Assembly: GCA_049585815.1 (NCBI GenBank) | Contig: JBAVAR010000072.1 | Coordinates: forward strand, 1-40,103 | DNA length: 40,103 bases | From: DATLSM01 sp049585815 | Lineage (GTDB): Bacteria; Actinomycetota; Thermoleophilia; Solirubrobacterales; 70-9 | Direction of reading: 5' to 3' | Shown: positions 24,466 through 32,916 of the stretch, piece by piece | How the letters are laid out: each line of letters opens with the position of its first letter | Position numbering within the stretch: the first letter of the stretch is position 1 | The notes under the pieces: generated by a model | Database searches by the model: none | The model's input: only the letters and a program-made list of their open reading frames with translations | Told to the model about the DNA's origin: nothing | Translations under genes and position numbers: made by a program

Positions 24466-25161
24466 CTACGCGGACGCGCTTAAAAAGCTTTGCCCAAACG
24501 GAACATTCCCTGGGATCTTGTAGCTGTAGCCCCAATCGAACCGGTCTGGAGTGGCGGTGTCCTCCGCCAACGCCGATAGGTCCTCTTTCTCAGACCCCTC
24601 AAAAGTCTTCTTCTGTTCCAACCTAACGGTGGCGAGTTCCGCAACAAACTCTTGGACAAGCTGTTCAGTGATGCTGGGGTCTATCTTCTTTATGACGAGG
24701 CTGTATGTCTCCCTTCCCTCTCGAATCCTGATCGAGACATAATTTGTCTTAATCAGTAGGCCTTGCGGATTTCCAACACTGACGCTCAAGATCCAAGCGT
24801 GCCTGATGTGCGCCGCAAGGAGTAGCTTCCCTTTATCGCGCTCTAAGACGGCGCTATAGACCCGCCGTTCGATCACTCCGCCGAAGGCCTTATCACTCTT
24901 CCAGTGCGGCCAGGTGACAATTACACGCCGCGTTGTCAGTATCACCTGGGCATTCTTGCTGGCTTTGAGGACAGTCGTGAACTTATTCTGCTTCCGCTGG
25001 AAAGCGGTAATTCCGACTGGATAGTGGCCGGAGTGCATCATCACCTCTTCTTGCTCTAAGAGTGGCGAACCTTCTAAGTCGATCTCCGGACGAGCAAGTG
25101 GGTCGTCAGGAGGTCCACCAAGCGGGACCAAGTCCGTCAGAGGCTCAAGCATTACGCTCAT
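24466..25161 (-). CDS. PH-like domain protein with C-terminal IxGxVPF motif
   Basis: 231 residues from ATG 25161 (ATG 25152 and TTG 25167 are alternatives; none has a clear SD). After an acidic start, residues about 40-190 look like a bacterial PH/GRAM-type barrel: VILTTRRVIVTWPHWKSD contains the L-T-x-R-R/K-(V/L)-I strand signature, followed by alternating strands and a long amphipathic helix (ITEQLVQEFVAELATVRLEQ). The C-terminus reads YKIPGNVPFGQSF. The two larger PH-like proteins at 28554 and 30168 share both the L-T-x-(K/R)-R strand and an I-x-G-x-V-P-aromatic tail, so this is a third, diverged member. Convergent with the zinc-ribbon gene. Confidence 0.6.
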   Translation of the reverse strand: MSVMLEPLTDLVPLGGPPDDPLARPEIDLEGSPLLEQEEVMMHSGHYPVGITAFQRKQNKFTTVLKASKNAQVILTTRRVIVTWPHWKSDKAFGGVIERRVYSAVLERDKGKLLLAAHIRHAWILSVSVGNPQGLLIKTNYVSIRIREGRETYSLVIKKIDPSITEQLVQEFVAELATVRLEQKKTFEGSEKEDLSALAEDTATPDRFDWGYSYKIPGNVPFGQSFLSASA

Positions 25162-25197
25162 ATCCAAAAGCAGTGATGGTTGAGGTTAGGGTGCCAG

Positions 25198-25437
25198 TTA
25201 GACGGCGACTTTATGGACTTCCCCGACCACTGGGCCGGCTTGAGCGGTTCCGGTATCGCTGATTTCGGCGGCAGATATGGCCTGTTGATGGTCACGCCAG
25301 TGCTCGCAGACAACGTGGCTCTCGTGATCCGTCGGCGATAACTCGACTCTCTCGCCTCCAGAGCGGCCAGACCAGGAGGCAGTGATCTCGCAGATCTGGC
25401 AGCGAGTCGAGGCGCTGATCTTGCGTAGGAGCTGCAT
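25198..25437 (-). CDS. small Cys/His-rich protein
   Basis: 79 residues from ATG 25437. TAGCAT (25449-25444) stands exactly 6 nt upstream, the leaderless pattern found at other island genes, and this is the main reason to accept it. It has CQIC near residue 13 and then HVVCEHWRDH near residue 42, a possible CxxC...CxH zinc knuckle. Confidence 0.45.
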   Translation of the reverse strand: MQLLRKISASTRCQICEITASWSGRSGGERVELSPTDHESHVVCEHWRDHQQAISAAEISDTGTAQAGPVVGEVHKVAV

Positions 25438-25504
25438 CGCCGCATGCTATTCCAAGAGTCGCCACTTCGAATACTACTGACGGAGCCACAGCTGCTGGCA
25501 GCTA

Positions 25505-25735
25505 TTGTCCGCGCGATCGTGGTCACGCCTGAGCGGGCATTCGAGCCTCCGGGCCTGCCGGCGGAGTTTCGACTTCATCGGCGAGATCGATGCGTGGGCC
25601 AGTCAGAGGATGTTCTACGTCTTCAACCGGGGTTCTTGGAAGAGGATCGACGCCGTGTTGGAGAACGCTCTCGCTTACTGGCTGCGCGACATCAGTAAGG
25701 CCCGGCCTCACCAGCCGGAGCCGTTGGACCCTTGA
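25505..25735 (+). CDS. possible small protein or gene fragment
   Basis: 76 residues from TTG 25505. The second half (FDFIGEIDAWASQRMFYVFN then RGSWKRIDAVLENALAYWLR) reads like a genuine amphipathic helical domain, while the first 23 residues do not. No SD or promoter is visible, so it may be the tail of a lost gene. Confidence 0.3.
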   Translation: MSARSWSRLSGHSSLRACRRSFDFIGEIDAWASQRMFYVFNRGSWKRIDAVLENALAYWLRDISKARPHQPEPLDP

Positions 25736-26076
25736 CTCTTATTGCCGTTGTCTTTCGAGCCTGTTGCGACTTGGAATACGTACCATTATTGAACTTGGCC
25801 AGAAGCTTCTCTCTGCTTTCCTTCTGTTTTTGCCGACTGCGATTATCTTGCATATCATTGAACTTAGCGTCAGTTTAAAGCGAGACAGGTGACCAGCACG
25901 CATTTTTCCTTTTTTGGCGAAGGGCCCGGATCAGGCCCTTTGGTGTCACTAAATAGGTCGATTCCGGGGCTACTGAGCGCGCCTGAGAGCACGGTCAGCG
26001 CACCTTCAGGTCCTTTCCGACTCCCCAGTCCAGAGAACGGCTCTCAGGCCTGGATGAGCCGATTTTCCTCCAGGGG
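25736..26076. other. 340-bp intergenic stretch
   Basis: No credible gene. A hairpin AAGGGCC-CGGATCA-GGCCCTT (25920-25940) followed by TTGG lies in it and could terminate either neighbour; a T-rich tract (TTTTTCCTTTTTTGG) precedes it. Confidence 0.4.
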
Positions 26077-26364
26077 CTATCTCTTACCGGTCTCGAACTT
26101 GCCTTTAGCTCCTGATGGAGGCTTCCAACGGATACCCGAGATCAGATCGCAGGGATCGACCTCCAAGGCACCGGCCAGCTTGATGACGGTCTCGAGCCGG
26201 GGGCCACGTTTAGCAGCCTCCAGAAGGCCAATCTGAGTCCGATGAACTTCGGCGCGACCTGCGAGCTCCTCTTGTGAGATCTGAGCTTTAGCTCGCGCGC
26301 GGACGAGATTTTTCGAGAAAAGCGCAGCAACAGCACTACCTGTATTCCCTGTATTCCCTGGCAT
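26077..26364 (-). CDS. XRE-family helix-turn-helix regulator
   Basis: 95 residues from ATG 26364, with AAAGGA about 7 nt upstream. Residues 17-75 are a Cro/C1 (XRE) domain: NLVRARAKAQISQEELAGRA, EVHRTQIGLLEAAKRGPRLE, then TVIKLAGALEVDPCDLI, giving all five helices. The extreme N-terminus repeats G-N-T-G (encoded by a 9-bp tandem repeat GGGAATACA), a likely slippage site of no known role. Such small regulators commonly control restriction or toxin genes, or their own mobile element. The direct repeat at 26388-26409 upstream is a plausible operator. Confidence 0.9.
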   Translation of the reverse strand: MPGNTGNTGSAVAALFSKNLVRARAKAQISQEELAGRAEVHRTQIGLLEAAKRGPRLETVIKLAGALEVDPCDLISGIRWKPPSGAKGKFETGKR

Positions 26365-26387
26365 CGGTACATCCTTTCTTTCTGCCT

Positions 26388-26409
26388 ACAAATACTCTAC
26401 AGACAAATA
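26388..26409 (-). promoter_or_regulatory. direct repeat upstream of the XRE gene (candidate operator)
   Basis: ACAAATA occurs at 26388-26394 and 26403-26409, with CTCTACAG between, 24-45 bp before the XRE start. Position and spacing suit autoregulation. The AT-rich 26365-26470 also likely holds the promoter. 26410-26652 shows no gene. Confidence 0.3.
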
Positions 26410-26652
26410 GCTGGCGACTTGTGCTGAATCTACCCCTATACTGCCTGACTACTAATCACTCCGTGAGTTATCCATATTGTCCTGTGCACGATCAGCCGCA
26501 GATTGTCTCGACTTACCGGCACCGAGGGCAGCCGAACCAGGTAGATAGGGGACGCAGCCTCACGAGCTTGCCCTGAGTGATCAGGACCCGCCGCAACGCG
26601 GTTGGATTATGTACTGCGAACCCACGCCAGCGGCGAAACGATGCTTACCCTC

Positions 26653-27288
26653 CTAAAGGTCAGCCAGCGAGCAGCGCTGCGGCAGGCATGGCGTCAAACA
26701 GAGGCCGCAGCCTTTGTCTGTTCCCCTGGCCTCAGCCAATGTAGATCCACTGCCGTCTTCGCGCCACGAGACAGAAAACCCCTCCGTTGGCCTAACAAGA
26801 AGCAGCACAAGGCCGGCTGGAAACAAAATGATGTAAAGCAATATGTAAAAGACGGGGGAGTAACGGCGCACGTAGAACGCGCTTCCTTCCATCATTGTCG
26901 TCGGCTTGTAGCCAAGGGCAGCTAGCGAGCCATTGAGCGGGGCCAGTACCCGAGCAGGGAACTCGCTTGGATGGCTTGGTGAGCGCAGCCCATAGGTGAA
27001 CGGAACGCCCCCTCGGCGGCCCGAGGGAAGCGCCACTCTGACCTTGGTGTCCAGCCGCGCGGCGGTCAGCGGCGGCGTTACCGCAAGAGACTGGGCGCCC
27101 AGAACGGCACCCACATATTCGGCGACCTCAGGCGACAACTCCGTGTATCCAAACTGGTTGATCAGCTCGCCCGCAGTACCATTGATTTTGCACCTCCGAC
27201 CGACGATATCCCGGAGCCGCTGTGCGACCTGTTTGTGCTCGGCCTCATCCACCCGGCGGAGTCTAACCTGGGCTCGGGAAAGAGACAT
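26653..27288 (-). CDS. hypothetical single-pass membrane protein
   Basis: 211 residues from ATG 27288, whose A is also the last base of the upstream TGA (TGATG). The N-terminal 140 residues are soluble (EAEHKQVAQRLRDIVGRRCK, ELSPEVAEYVGAVLGAQSLA). One long hydrophobic segment (about 145-167, YSPVFYILLYIILFPAGLVL) is followed by FSVSWREDGSGSTLAEARGT and a Cys-rich tail. The V-R-P-T-x-G-F-S-V-x-W strand after the helix looks like the end of a beta-barrel domain. Family not recognised. Confidence 0.55.
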   Translation of the reverse strand: MSLSRAQVRLRRVDEAEHKQVAQRLRDIVGRRCKINGTAGELINQFGYTELSPEVAEYVGAVLGAQSLAVTPPLTAARLDTKVRVALPSGRRGGVPFTYGLRSPSHPSEFPARVLAPLNGSLAALGYKPTTMMEGSAFYVRRYSPVFYILLYIILFPAGLVLLLVRPTEGFSVSWREDGSGSTLAEARGTDKGCGLCLTPCLPQRCSLADL

Positions 27289-27456
27289 CAGAGACGGGGG
27301 CTCTCAAGCTCCTCGGCGGCGATCGCGCGCTGACCTACCGAGAACTCGCTGCGGCCCTGGCGCCACCGCTCCTGGATCTTCCCGAACGCCCCCGACTTCC
27401 CTGCCGAGGGGGACCGGTGCTCCTCAGGGCCCCGATTTCTCCGGGCCCCGAAGTTC

Positions 27457-28100
27457 TTAGCGACTCTGGCCGAGGACGCGCTGGTTGATCGCCGCCAGGA
27501 TCGCCTGTGAGGCCTGCAAGCGGCTGAGGACCTTGGAGTAGGAGACGACGAAGACATCCGCGTCCTCGGGGATGCGATAGCGGATGCTCGGTTGGCTTTC
27601 CAGGTCAGATCAGAGTTCGCGGCTTGATCACGGTTTCTGTAGAGGTCGCGAATGTGGTGCCTGTTCTCATTGTCGCCGTTGCTCAGGAGATCGCCTTCGG
27701 CGGTTGCCGATCCTGCTCTGGCCTTGCTTGCTGCCACTGCGGTTCTCTTCGGTTTGGGCACATCGGCCAGCGCCGGACCTACTGGCTCTCGCGGGACAAT
27801 GACGACATCGCGGCACGAAGACGGCCACGAGCTGACGACTCGCTGCGTGCAACGATTATGAAGGGCCAGGTGCAGTGTAATCTCGTGCGTTCCGTAATAC
27901 GAGCGTTCGTCAATGGTCGAGGCCTTCAGCACGGGAATGGGGTTCCCGTCAGCGACGACCTGGACGCTGCTCGGCTGGAGATGTGGTGTGGCGGCTAACG
28001 CGGACGCCTGCTGGAAACCGGGTAGCAATGTAAATGTCGCCCACAAAGAGATCCTGGCCGAAGTAGTTCTGTAGGCGCAGTTGGGAGTTCGGGGAGCGCT
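27457..28100 (-). pseudogene. frameshifted gene remnant
   Basis: Natural-looking protein sequence moves between frames on the minus strand: RLQNYFGQDLFVGDIYIATR (about 28080-28020), then in another frame SSVQVVADGNPIPVLKASTI and DERSYYGTHEITLHLALHN (about 27970-27850), then in a third frame IRYRIPEDADVFVVSYSKVL and SRLQASQAILAAINQRVL (about 27600-27460) ending at TAA 27457-27459. One long open frame (28211-27288) covers the area but reads poorly where the others read well. I infer a single ancestral gene with at least two indels. Function unknown. Confidence 0.45.
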
Positions 28101-28211
28101 GCGTTGGCTCGGGTCAGATGAAGCAAAAAGTCGGGCGACATCGAGCAGCATATTTGATAGCTTGCTTCGTCGAACTGTCCAGTCCGATCTTTTGCAGTGG
28201 AGGGGATGCAC

Positions 28212-28550
28212 GTGGCTCTATTCCGACGATTGTCTTGCCTTGCACTGGTTGTACTGACCTCGATCTTGGTCTTGGGTTGCGGCTCATCGAGTCTCTCGGC
28301 CAGCTCGTCGTGTAAGAGCTTTATGGCGGCGTCTCCAGAAGCCCAGTCAGAAGCGATCTCGAAGCTGTCCTCCCAGTTCGATACGCCTGAATACGCGACC
28401 CCGGTGGGGTCACCAGAGGTCAGTTACTACTGCGCTGGCAACCCAACTACGTCGCTGGAACAGTTTTTCAAGCACGCCCACGAAGGTGAAATCGGGGGCT
28501 CCAGTAGCGGCTCCGGCGAAACCAGCACCGAAAGCGAAAACGGGGGCTGA
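28212..28550 (+). CDS. small predicted lipoprotein
   Basis: 112 residues from GTG 28212, placed by GGAGGGG 7 nt upstream; ATG 28206 is too close to that site. The signal (LSCLALVVLTSILVLGCGSS) ends in lipobox L-V-L-G-C. The mature part has a Cys pair and the pattern CKSFMAASPEAQSEAISKL, then ATPVGSPEVSYYCAGNP, close to the small helical HdeA/DUF732-like secreted proteins of actinobacteria. Its stop is 3 bp before the PH-like gene, so the two are one transcription unit and may work together at the membrane. Confidence 0.75.
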   Translation: MALFRRLSCLALVVLTSILVLGCGSSSLSASSSCKSFMAASPEAQSEAISKLSSQFDTPEYATPVGSPEVSYYCAGNPTTSLEQFFKHAHEGEIGGSSSGSGETSTESENGG

Positions 28551-28553
28551 GAA

Positions 28554-30071
28554 GTGTTCGACGCTGCAGTCATCGTTCCTCGCCCCGTGAAAGCGCAGGT
28601 CATATCTGATCTCGGGATGCGCTGCTCGGCGAATGAGATCCCCGATCCATTGGTCCAATGGACGGTGTTCCAATACCGTCACGCAAAGCCTGACGGTTGG
28701 TGGTTGGCAGAAGGGAGCCTCTTCGAGGGTAGTGCCTCACCACGAAATAGCTATGGAGAGATCGCAGCGGCCGAACAGGTCACGGTGAACGACTGCACCA
28801 GCGCCATCTGTATCGCCGACGGCCGCCTACTGGTGATCGTCAGCCCTAACGAAGGCGACGAGCCCGCGATTTGGATCGCCGCCACTTGCTCTCAGATAAC
28901 CGTAGAGACCGAGGGCAGTCAAGGACTGCGCGGTCGGCCCAGCGAGATCACTCTGACGGGTAACGGCTGGACGCTAAAGATCGGCGCGGTCAGCCGCGTC
29001 TTTCGTAACTGGGTGCAGAAGGGGGTTCAACGAGGACATCTTGAGGAACGTTTTAACACCGGTCAGGAGGCTTCGTTGGTCACTGCTTTGGCTCAGGCGG
29101 CAGAGGTCGTCCCGAGCGAGCCGATCGAAGCCGCGCCAACTGATGCGCCTAAAGTCGGCGAGGGCTACCTGTGGCAGCCAGAAGACAGCTTAGGTGGGAT
29201 ATACCGGCTGATCCGCCAAGGCCAAGCCACCACGGCAACCTGGCTCGTCGATCGGGAGCAGCCGGTAGTTGATCAGGTCCGCGCTCTGGAAGCCCTCGAT
29301 TGGGTCCCCAGCAATGCCGTAGAGGTGATCGTCAAAGGGACTCAGAGCAACAGCCTGGGCGAACTGTATGACCCTGAGATGCCCCCAGGGCGCTTGATCA
29401 CACCATTCCCCAACATTCATCTCGTCATCTACGCTGCCGGAGGCGATGACGACCATCCGATACGACGATATCTATGGCCCGCGTTGAATACTGACGGCAG
29501 CCTCAGCCTTGATCCCGGCGAGCAAATCGAGATGGAATGGGAGCCTTCAGTACGGGAAATCGCGTCTCACGGTGCGCAGGCGCCTGATGGTCTTGGCAGT
29601 GTGCCGAAATCAACGCCTCTACTCGAGAGGCGAGGTTTCCTGACCAACAAACGCATCGTCTTCGTCGGTCGCCGAGATCCCGCAGAGATGTCTGGCGAGG
29701 ATCTGAATATCTGGAGCGTGACCCACTTCCGCTGGGAGTGGATCTACGAGCTTGGTATCTCCAGGATGGCGCAGTTTAAGCGCAGTGGGCTTCTGGCTAA
29801 GAAAACTTTACTCTTAGAGGCAGAAGCGTTCTATGCACGCCTCCGTCTGGCGAATCAAGGGATTTATGAACTGCGCTTCTCAGGACCCTTGGGCGCTGCC
29901 GGACCGATCGCCGAGCTGCTGCAACACTCAGTCGAGTTGGCCGCCTTCGGCAGCGAGCGTGAAGTTCAAGCCACAGATCAGCAGACCAGTGAGCTGCCGT
30001 ATGCCACGATCACGCGCACTGCGACCCCAATCACTGGCGCCGTCCCCTACTCGATCCCTGATCAGCTATGA
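28554..30071 (+). CDS. PH-like multidomain protein (long paralogue)
   Basis: 505 residues from GTG 28554, 3 bp after the lipoprotein stop. Residues about 1-190 form an extra N-terminal barrel-like domain (AEQVTVNDCTSAICIADGRL, PSEITLTGNGWTLKIGAVSR). From about 200 it parallels the next gene: LWQPEDSLGGIYRLIRQGQ, a shared block HPIRRYLWPALNTDGSLSLD then PGEQIEMEW, the PH-type strand FLTNKRIVFVGRRDP, FRWEWIYELGISR, and KKTLLLEAEAFYARLRLANQ. The tail is ITGAVPYSIPDQL. PH-like barrels usually bind lipids or peptides; nothing catalytic is seen. The role is unknown, but the tandem copy and linked lipoprotein suggest a membrane-facing module. Confidence 0.72.
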   Translation: MFDAAVIVPRPVKAQVISDLGMRCSANEIPDPLVQWTVFQYRHAKPDGWWLAEGSLFEGSASPRNSYGEIAAAEQVTVNDCTSAICIADGRLLVIVSPNEGDEPAIWIAATCSQITVETEGSQGLRGRPSEITLTGNGWTLKIGAVSRVFRNWVQKGVQRGHLEERFNTGQEASLVTALAQAAEVVPSEPIEAAPTDAPKVGEGYLWQPEDSLGGIYRLIRQGQATTATWLVDREQPVVDQVRALEALDWVPSNAVEVIVKGTQSNSLGELYDPEMPPGRLITPFPNIHLVIYAAGGDDDHPIRRYLWPALNTDGSLSLDPGEQIEMEWEPSVREIASHGAQAPDGLGSVPKSTPLLERRGFLTNKRIVFVGRRDPAEMSGEDLNIWSVTHFRWEWIYELGISRMAQFKRSGLLAKKTLLLEAEAFYARLRLANQGIYELRFSGPLGAAGPIAELLQHSVELAAFGSEREVQATDQQTSELPYATITRTATPITGAVPYSIPDQL

Positions 30072-30167
30072 CGGGCTCGTTGATACGACGCGTGTGGACA
30101 TCGTGCTCATCACTTAAAGATTTCTACATAGACTGACGCTCCCAAACTTCTTTGGAGGATGGCATCT

Positions 30168-31199
30168 ATGGAGGATTCGGTGGAACAAGCTCTGATTTGG
30201 AAACAGGAGCCGCTGCTCGGTGGGCTCTTCGTTCTGCACGTGGATGGGCGGGCGGTAGCAGACTGCGCGGTAACTGATCGAGCCCGATCTCGAGAGGAGC
30301 AGATCCAGACCCTGGCAGAAGCGGAGTGGATACCCCCACAGCAGCTTTCCGCCCTGTTCGAGGCAATTGACAAAGAGAGCCAGCCTCGGCCCAGTATGAC
30401 CGTCTTAGAGGGGGAACGACGTATATCTCCTCTGCGCGGTGGATTTGCCGCGACGATTGACGCCGATGAGCAGCCCAGCGAGCATCCAGTACGGCGCTAT
30501 CTATTCCCGAGCATAGAGCGCTCTGGAGCACTGGCCCTCGAGCCGGGCGAGAGCATCCTGATGAGCTGGAAGTCTTACAACCCGAATATCAGTGCCTTGA
30601 AGACTGCCGACAATTCGCTGATCAATACCGAGCCCATCCCGTCCGCGATGTTAAGAAAGTGGCGATGCGTCTTAACCGACCGCAGGCTCATTTACCACGG
30701 TAAACTTGACCCTCCGAAAGCTATGCGCGAGGACTATCCATCTATCTTTCTTCCCCAGACGGTGTTTGAGGGGATTGCTACCTATCGTCAGATCAAGCGT
30801 TGGGCGACACGGCCCAATCTTCACTGGGCATTCCATCTTCGTCACGAGTGGCTCTGCGATTTGGGCTTTGGCAACCGCCCTGACAAGAAAAAGCCGTTAC
30901 TCCTGAGGCGTGACGATACCCTCTTTATCCAAGCTGGCTTTCGCTATCCATCGGGCGACAGGGGGGTATTTCGTATCCCTTACAAGCAGACCGAACCCCA
31001 GATTCAGGATGTTGGGGAGGTCTATGCCCAGACAGTGCGTAATGCGCAGCCGCAGCTCACGATTGCCGATCCGGTAAAACAGGTTGATCAGGGTTCATCT
31101 GAAAGCATCTTTTCCGCGAAGCCGGATAGAGAGGCTCTAACTACCTGGGCCATCAGTGGAGGAGTTCCCTGGTCTTTACCGCCGACCCTTAATGCCTAA
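30168..31199 (+). CDS. PH-like protein (short paralogue)
   Basis: 343 residues; ATG 30168 is chosen because GGAGG (30154-30158) is 9 nt upstream, while ATG 30159 abuts it. The sequence parallels the C-terminal 60 percent of the preceding protein: LIWKQEPLLGGLFVLHVDG, HPVRRYLFPSIERSGALALE then PGESILMSW, VLTDRRLIYHGKLDP, LRHEWLCDLGFGNR, KKPLLLRRDDTLFIQAGF, and the tail ISGGVPWSLPPTLNA. It lacks the N-terminal extra domain. A tandem duplication followed by divergence explains the pair; they may form a hetero-oligomer (inference). Separate SD-led start, 96 bp after the paralogue. Confidence 0.72.
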   Translation: MEDSVEQALIWKQEPLLGGLFVLHVDGRAVADCAVTDRARSREEQIQTLAEAEWIPPQQLSALFEAIDKESQPRPSMTVLEGERRISPLRGGFAATIDADEQPSEHPVRRYLFPSIERSGALALEPGESILMSWKSYNPNISALKTADNSLINTEPIPSAMLRKWRCVLTDRRLIYHGKLDPPKAMREDYPSIFLPQTVFEGIATYRQIKRWATRPNLHWAFHLRHEWLCDLGFGNRPDKKKPLLLRRDDTLFIQAGFRYPSGDRGVFRIPYKQTEPQIQDVGEVYAQTVRNAQPQLTIADPVKQVDQGSSESIFSAKPDREALTTWAISGGVPWSLPPTLNA

Positions 31200-31390
31200 G
31201 CTTTTCGCCTTCGTCGGTAGCGACTCTACTCTCTGTCCTCTATATTCCTTACCTACTGATGTTTTTGCGTAAGGCGCTAACGTCAGTTTAAGATAGGTAT
31301 AGGGGAGAAGAGGAGTACACGGACCCGAAATCGGCTCAGCGCGCCTTAGCGCTTAACCTTTGAGCAGCTCAGCTACCCGATCTAAAGCGA

Positions 31391-31570
31391 TCAAAGCGCG
31401 TTAGTTTCCACATCGCTACGACTGGCGCAGATGCGTAAGACCACAACCGCTTGATCGAGCTCAAAATCCAAGGCGGCGTCGGCCTCTCCACCGATCTCAG
31501 CGCCGCCATCAATGTCTGCGTAGCGCCTAAGCGCGGTACGAACGATGGTCAGCGCTTGACCGCGAGTGCT
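31391..31570 (-). pseudogene. in-frame extension beyond the amber stop of the 80-residue gene
   Basis: After TAG 31571-31573 the same minus-strand frame stays open for about 59 codons to TGA 31391-31393 and reads like protein (QALTIVRTALRRYADIDGG, AALDFELDQAVVVLRICAS). It has no ATG, GTG or TTG start of its own near its beginning. Either the gene was longer and acquired a nonsense codon, or the stop is read through. 31200-31390 shows no gene. Confidence 0.4.
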
Positions 31571-31813
31571 CTAATTTCCCTCTAACTCTTCGATGCGAGC
31601 GATCGCCTCCCGCATCGCCAGAATGGATTTCACAAGATGATCGTCCAGGACACTATCGTCAGCGAAATGCTCTTTCAGCTCCGCACTCAGGGCATTGAGC
31701 TCTTCAACCCTTAGCTCCAGCTTCTCAAGAGCCTCTTCACTGGTCTCAACGGGTTGAGGTGGCTGGCGTCTCGGTGCCGCAGCACCGTGATCAGATCCAG
31801 AGCCTCGTCCCAT
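31571..31813 (-). CDS. small coiled-coil protein
   Basis: 80 residues from ATG 31813, with TACGGT exactly 6 nt upstream (leaderless). After a Gly/Pro/Arg-rich start, residues about 25-78 are a charged heptad-like coil (EEALEKLELRVEELNALSAE, VKSILAMREAIARIEELEGN). It is divergent from the repeat-protein gene at 31949. The frame continues past its TAG (see the neighbouring entry), so it may be the front part of a longer protein. Confidence 0.6.
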   Translation of the reverse strand: MGRGSGSDHGAAAPRRQPPQPVETSEEALEKLELRVEELNALSAELKEHFADDSVLDDHLVKSILAMREAIARIEELEGN

Positions 31814-31948
31814 ATAGGCACCGTAGCAAACGACCTCTAACAGGCAGACTGTTCGAGAAAACCACCTTCCCTATCCAAGCTGTCACTGAAGTAGTAGGAC
31901 GTTAAGGGAAATCACAGCGCTGTCAGCTTGGCTGCCTATAGTGGCGTT
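31814..31948. promoter_or_regulatory. divergent leaderless promoters
   Basis: Minus strand: TACGGT (31825-31820), 6 nt, ATG 31813. Plus strand: TATAGT (31937-31942), 6 nt, ATG 31949. The 111 bp between the two -10 elements would hold both -35 regions and any shared operator. Confidence 0.5.
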
Positions 31949-32916
31949 ATGGCTGATGGCGTCAATGACCACGGAGAAGAGCTCGAAGAGGTAGAGGCCG
32001 AAGCTCTCGACGAGACGGATTACTTTCACGAGGATCTCGATCGCGCCAGGACTCTCGATCAGCTTGAAGATTTCGAGGATGACTTGGCGCAAGCTCTCTA
32101 TGAGTGCCGTGAGTGCAACGATGAGGATCGTTGGGTCACCTACTGGACTACCGAGCCAGTTTGTAGCCTCCATTGCGCTGTTGAGGCTGGTGTCTTACAT
32201 AGAGAGTACGGACCGGCGGTCGAGTGGGATGACGGCTGCTACCGCTGGTATTTCGAGGGACCACTTCACAGAGAGGGCTCAGAGCCCGCTGTTGATGAGC
32301 TGACAAGAGAAGGGGGCAGCCGCCAATGGCGAGAGCACGGAAGACTGCACAGGCTGGATGGTCCTGCCTATATAGCTGCTAATGGCGTTGTCGGCTACTA
32401 CAGAAATGGCGTGCTGCATCGTGACGATGACGGCCCGGCGTGGACCGGCGAGGACGAGCGGTAGAGGGTTACTGGAAAGATGGTTATCCCCACCGGGAGA
32501 ATGACCTACCAGCCTGTATCGAGCCGTTCGGAAAATCGTGGTATAACACTGGGGCGCGTCATCGCCTTGGCGGAAAGCCAGCAATAATCAACGGCGACGG
32601 CAGTGGCGAGTTCTATTATCTGGCCTGGTATGAGAAAGGGCGCTGCCAAGCGCAGCTGTGGTTTCACGCTGGCAGTTACCGTCTGTTGATTGGCGATGAG
32701 GTCTTAGATCGTCTCAACAAGAACCAAGCTAAAGCTGCGCTTCGCAAGCACGGACTAATTCTGCCTCAGCGAGGAGTGAGCCGTTCTGCTACGGCGTCTC
32801 TTGTAGATAAGGTGCATCGCCTTGACGCTGATGCACAGCGGCGGCGCCAGGAGGACGATCTACGTGCTCGCTGGTCACAGAGACGTCAGGTCGGACAGGC
32901 AAGGGCCTGGCTATGA
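31949..32916 (+). pseudogene. zinc-finger / HRxDGPA-repeat protein, split by a -1 frameshift
   Basis: The first half (31949-32464) has an acidic helical start, then a treble-clef-like CRECNDEDRW...VCSLHC at about residues 53-74, then MORN-like units of about 20-25 residues: VLHREYGPAVEWDDGCYRWY, LHREGSEPAV, RLHRLDGPAYIAANGVVGYY, VLHRDDDGPAW. It stops at TAG 32462-32464, but the frame one base back continues the same repeat series (YWKDGYPHRENDLPACIE, ARHRLGGKPAIINGDG) to 32916, ending in a basic tail. One missing or extra base near 32456-32464 explains this; no classical slippery heptamer is present. Repeat proteins of this kind occur in phages and accessory loci with unknown roles. The start has TATAGT 6 nt upstream. 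Confidence 0.7.

Noticed and set aside
26602..27460. Plus-strand ORFs at 26602-26925 and 26996-27460
   Set aside because: They are antisense to the 211-residue membrane protein and its upstream region and have arginine/serine-rich unnatural composition.
31883..32173. Hydrophobic 96-residue minus-strand ORF
   Set aside because: It is the complement of the acidic N-terminus of the repeat protein; the hydrophobicity is a codon-complement effect, and there is no promoter or SD.
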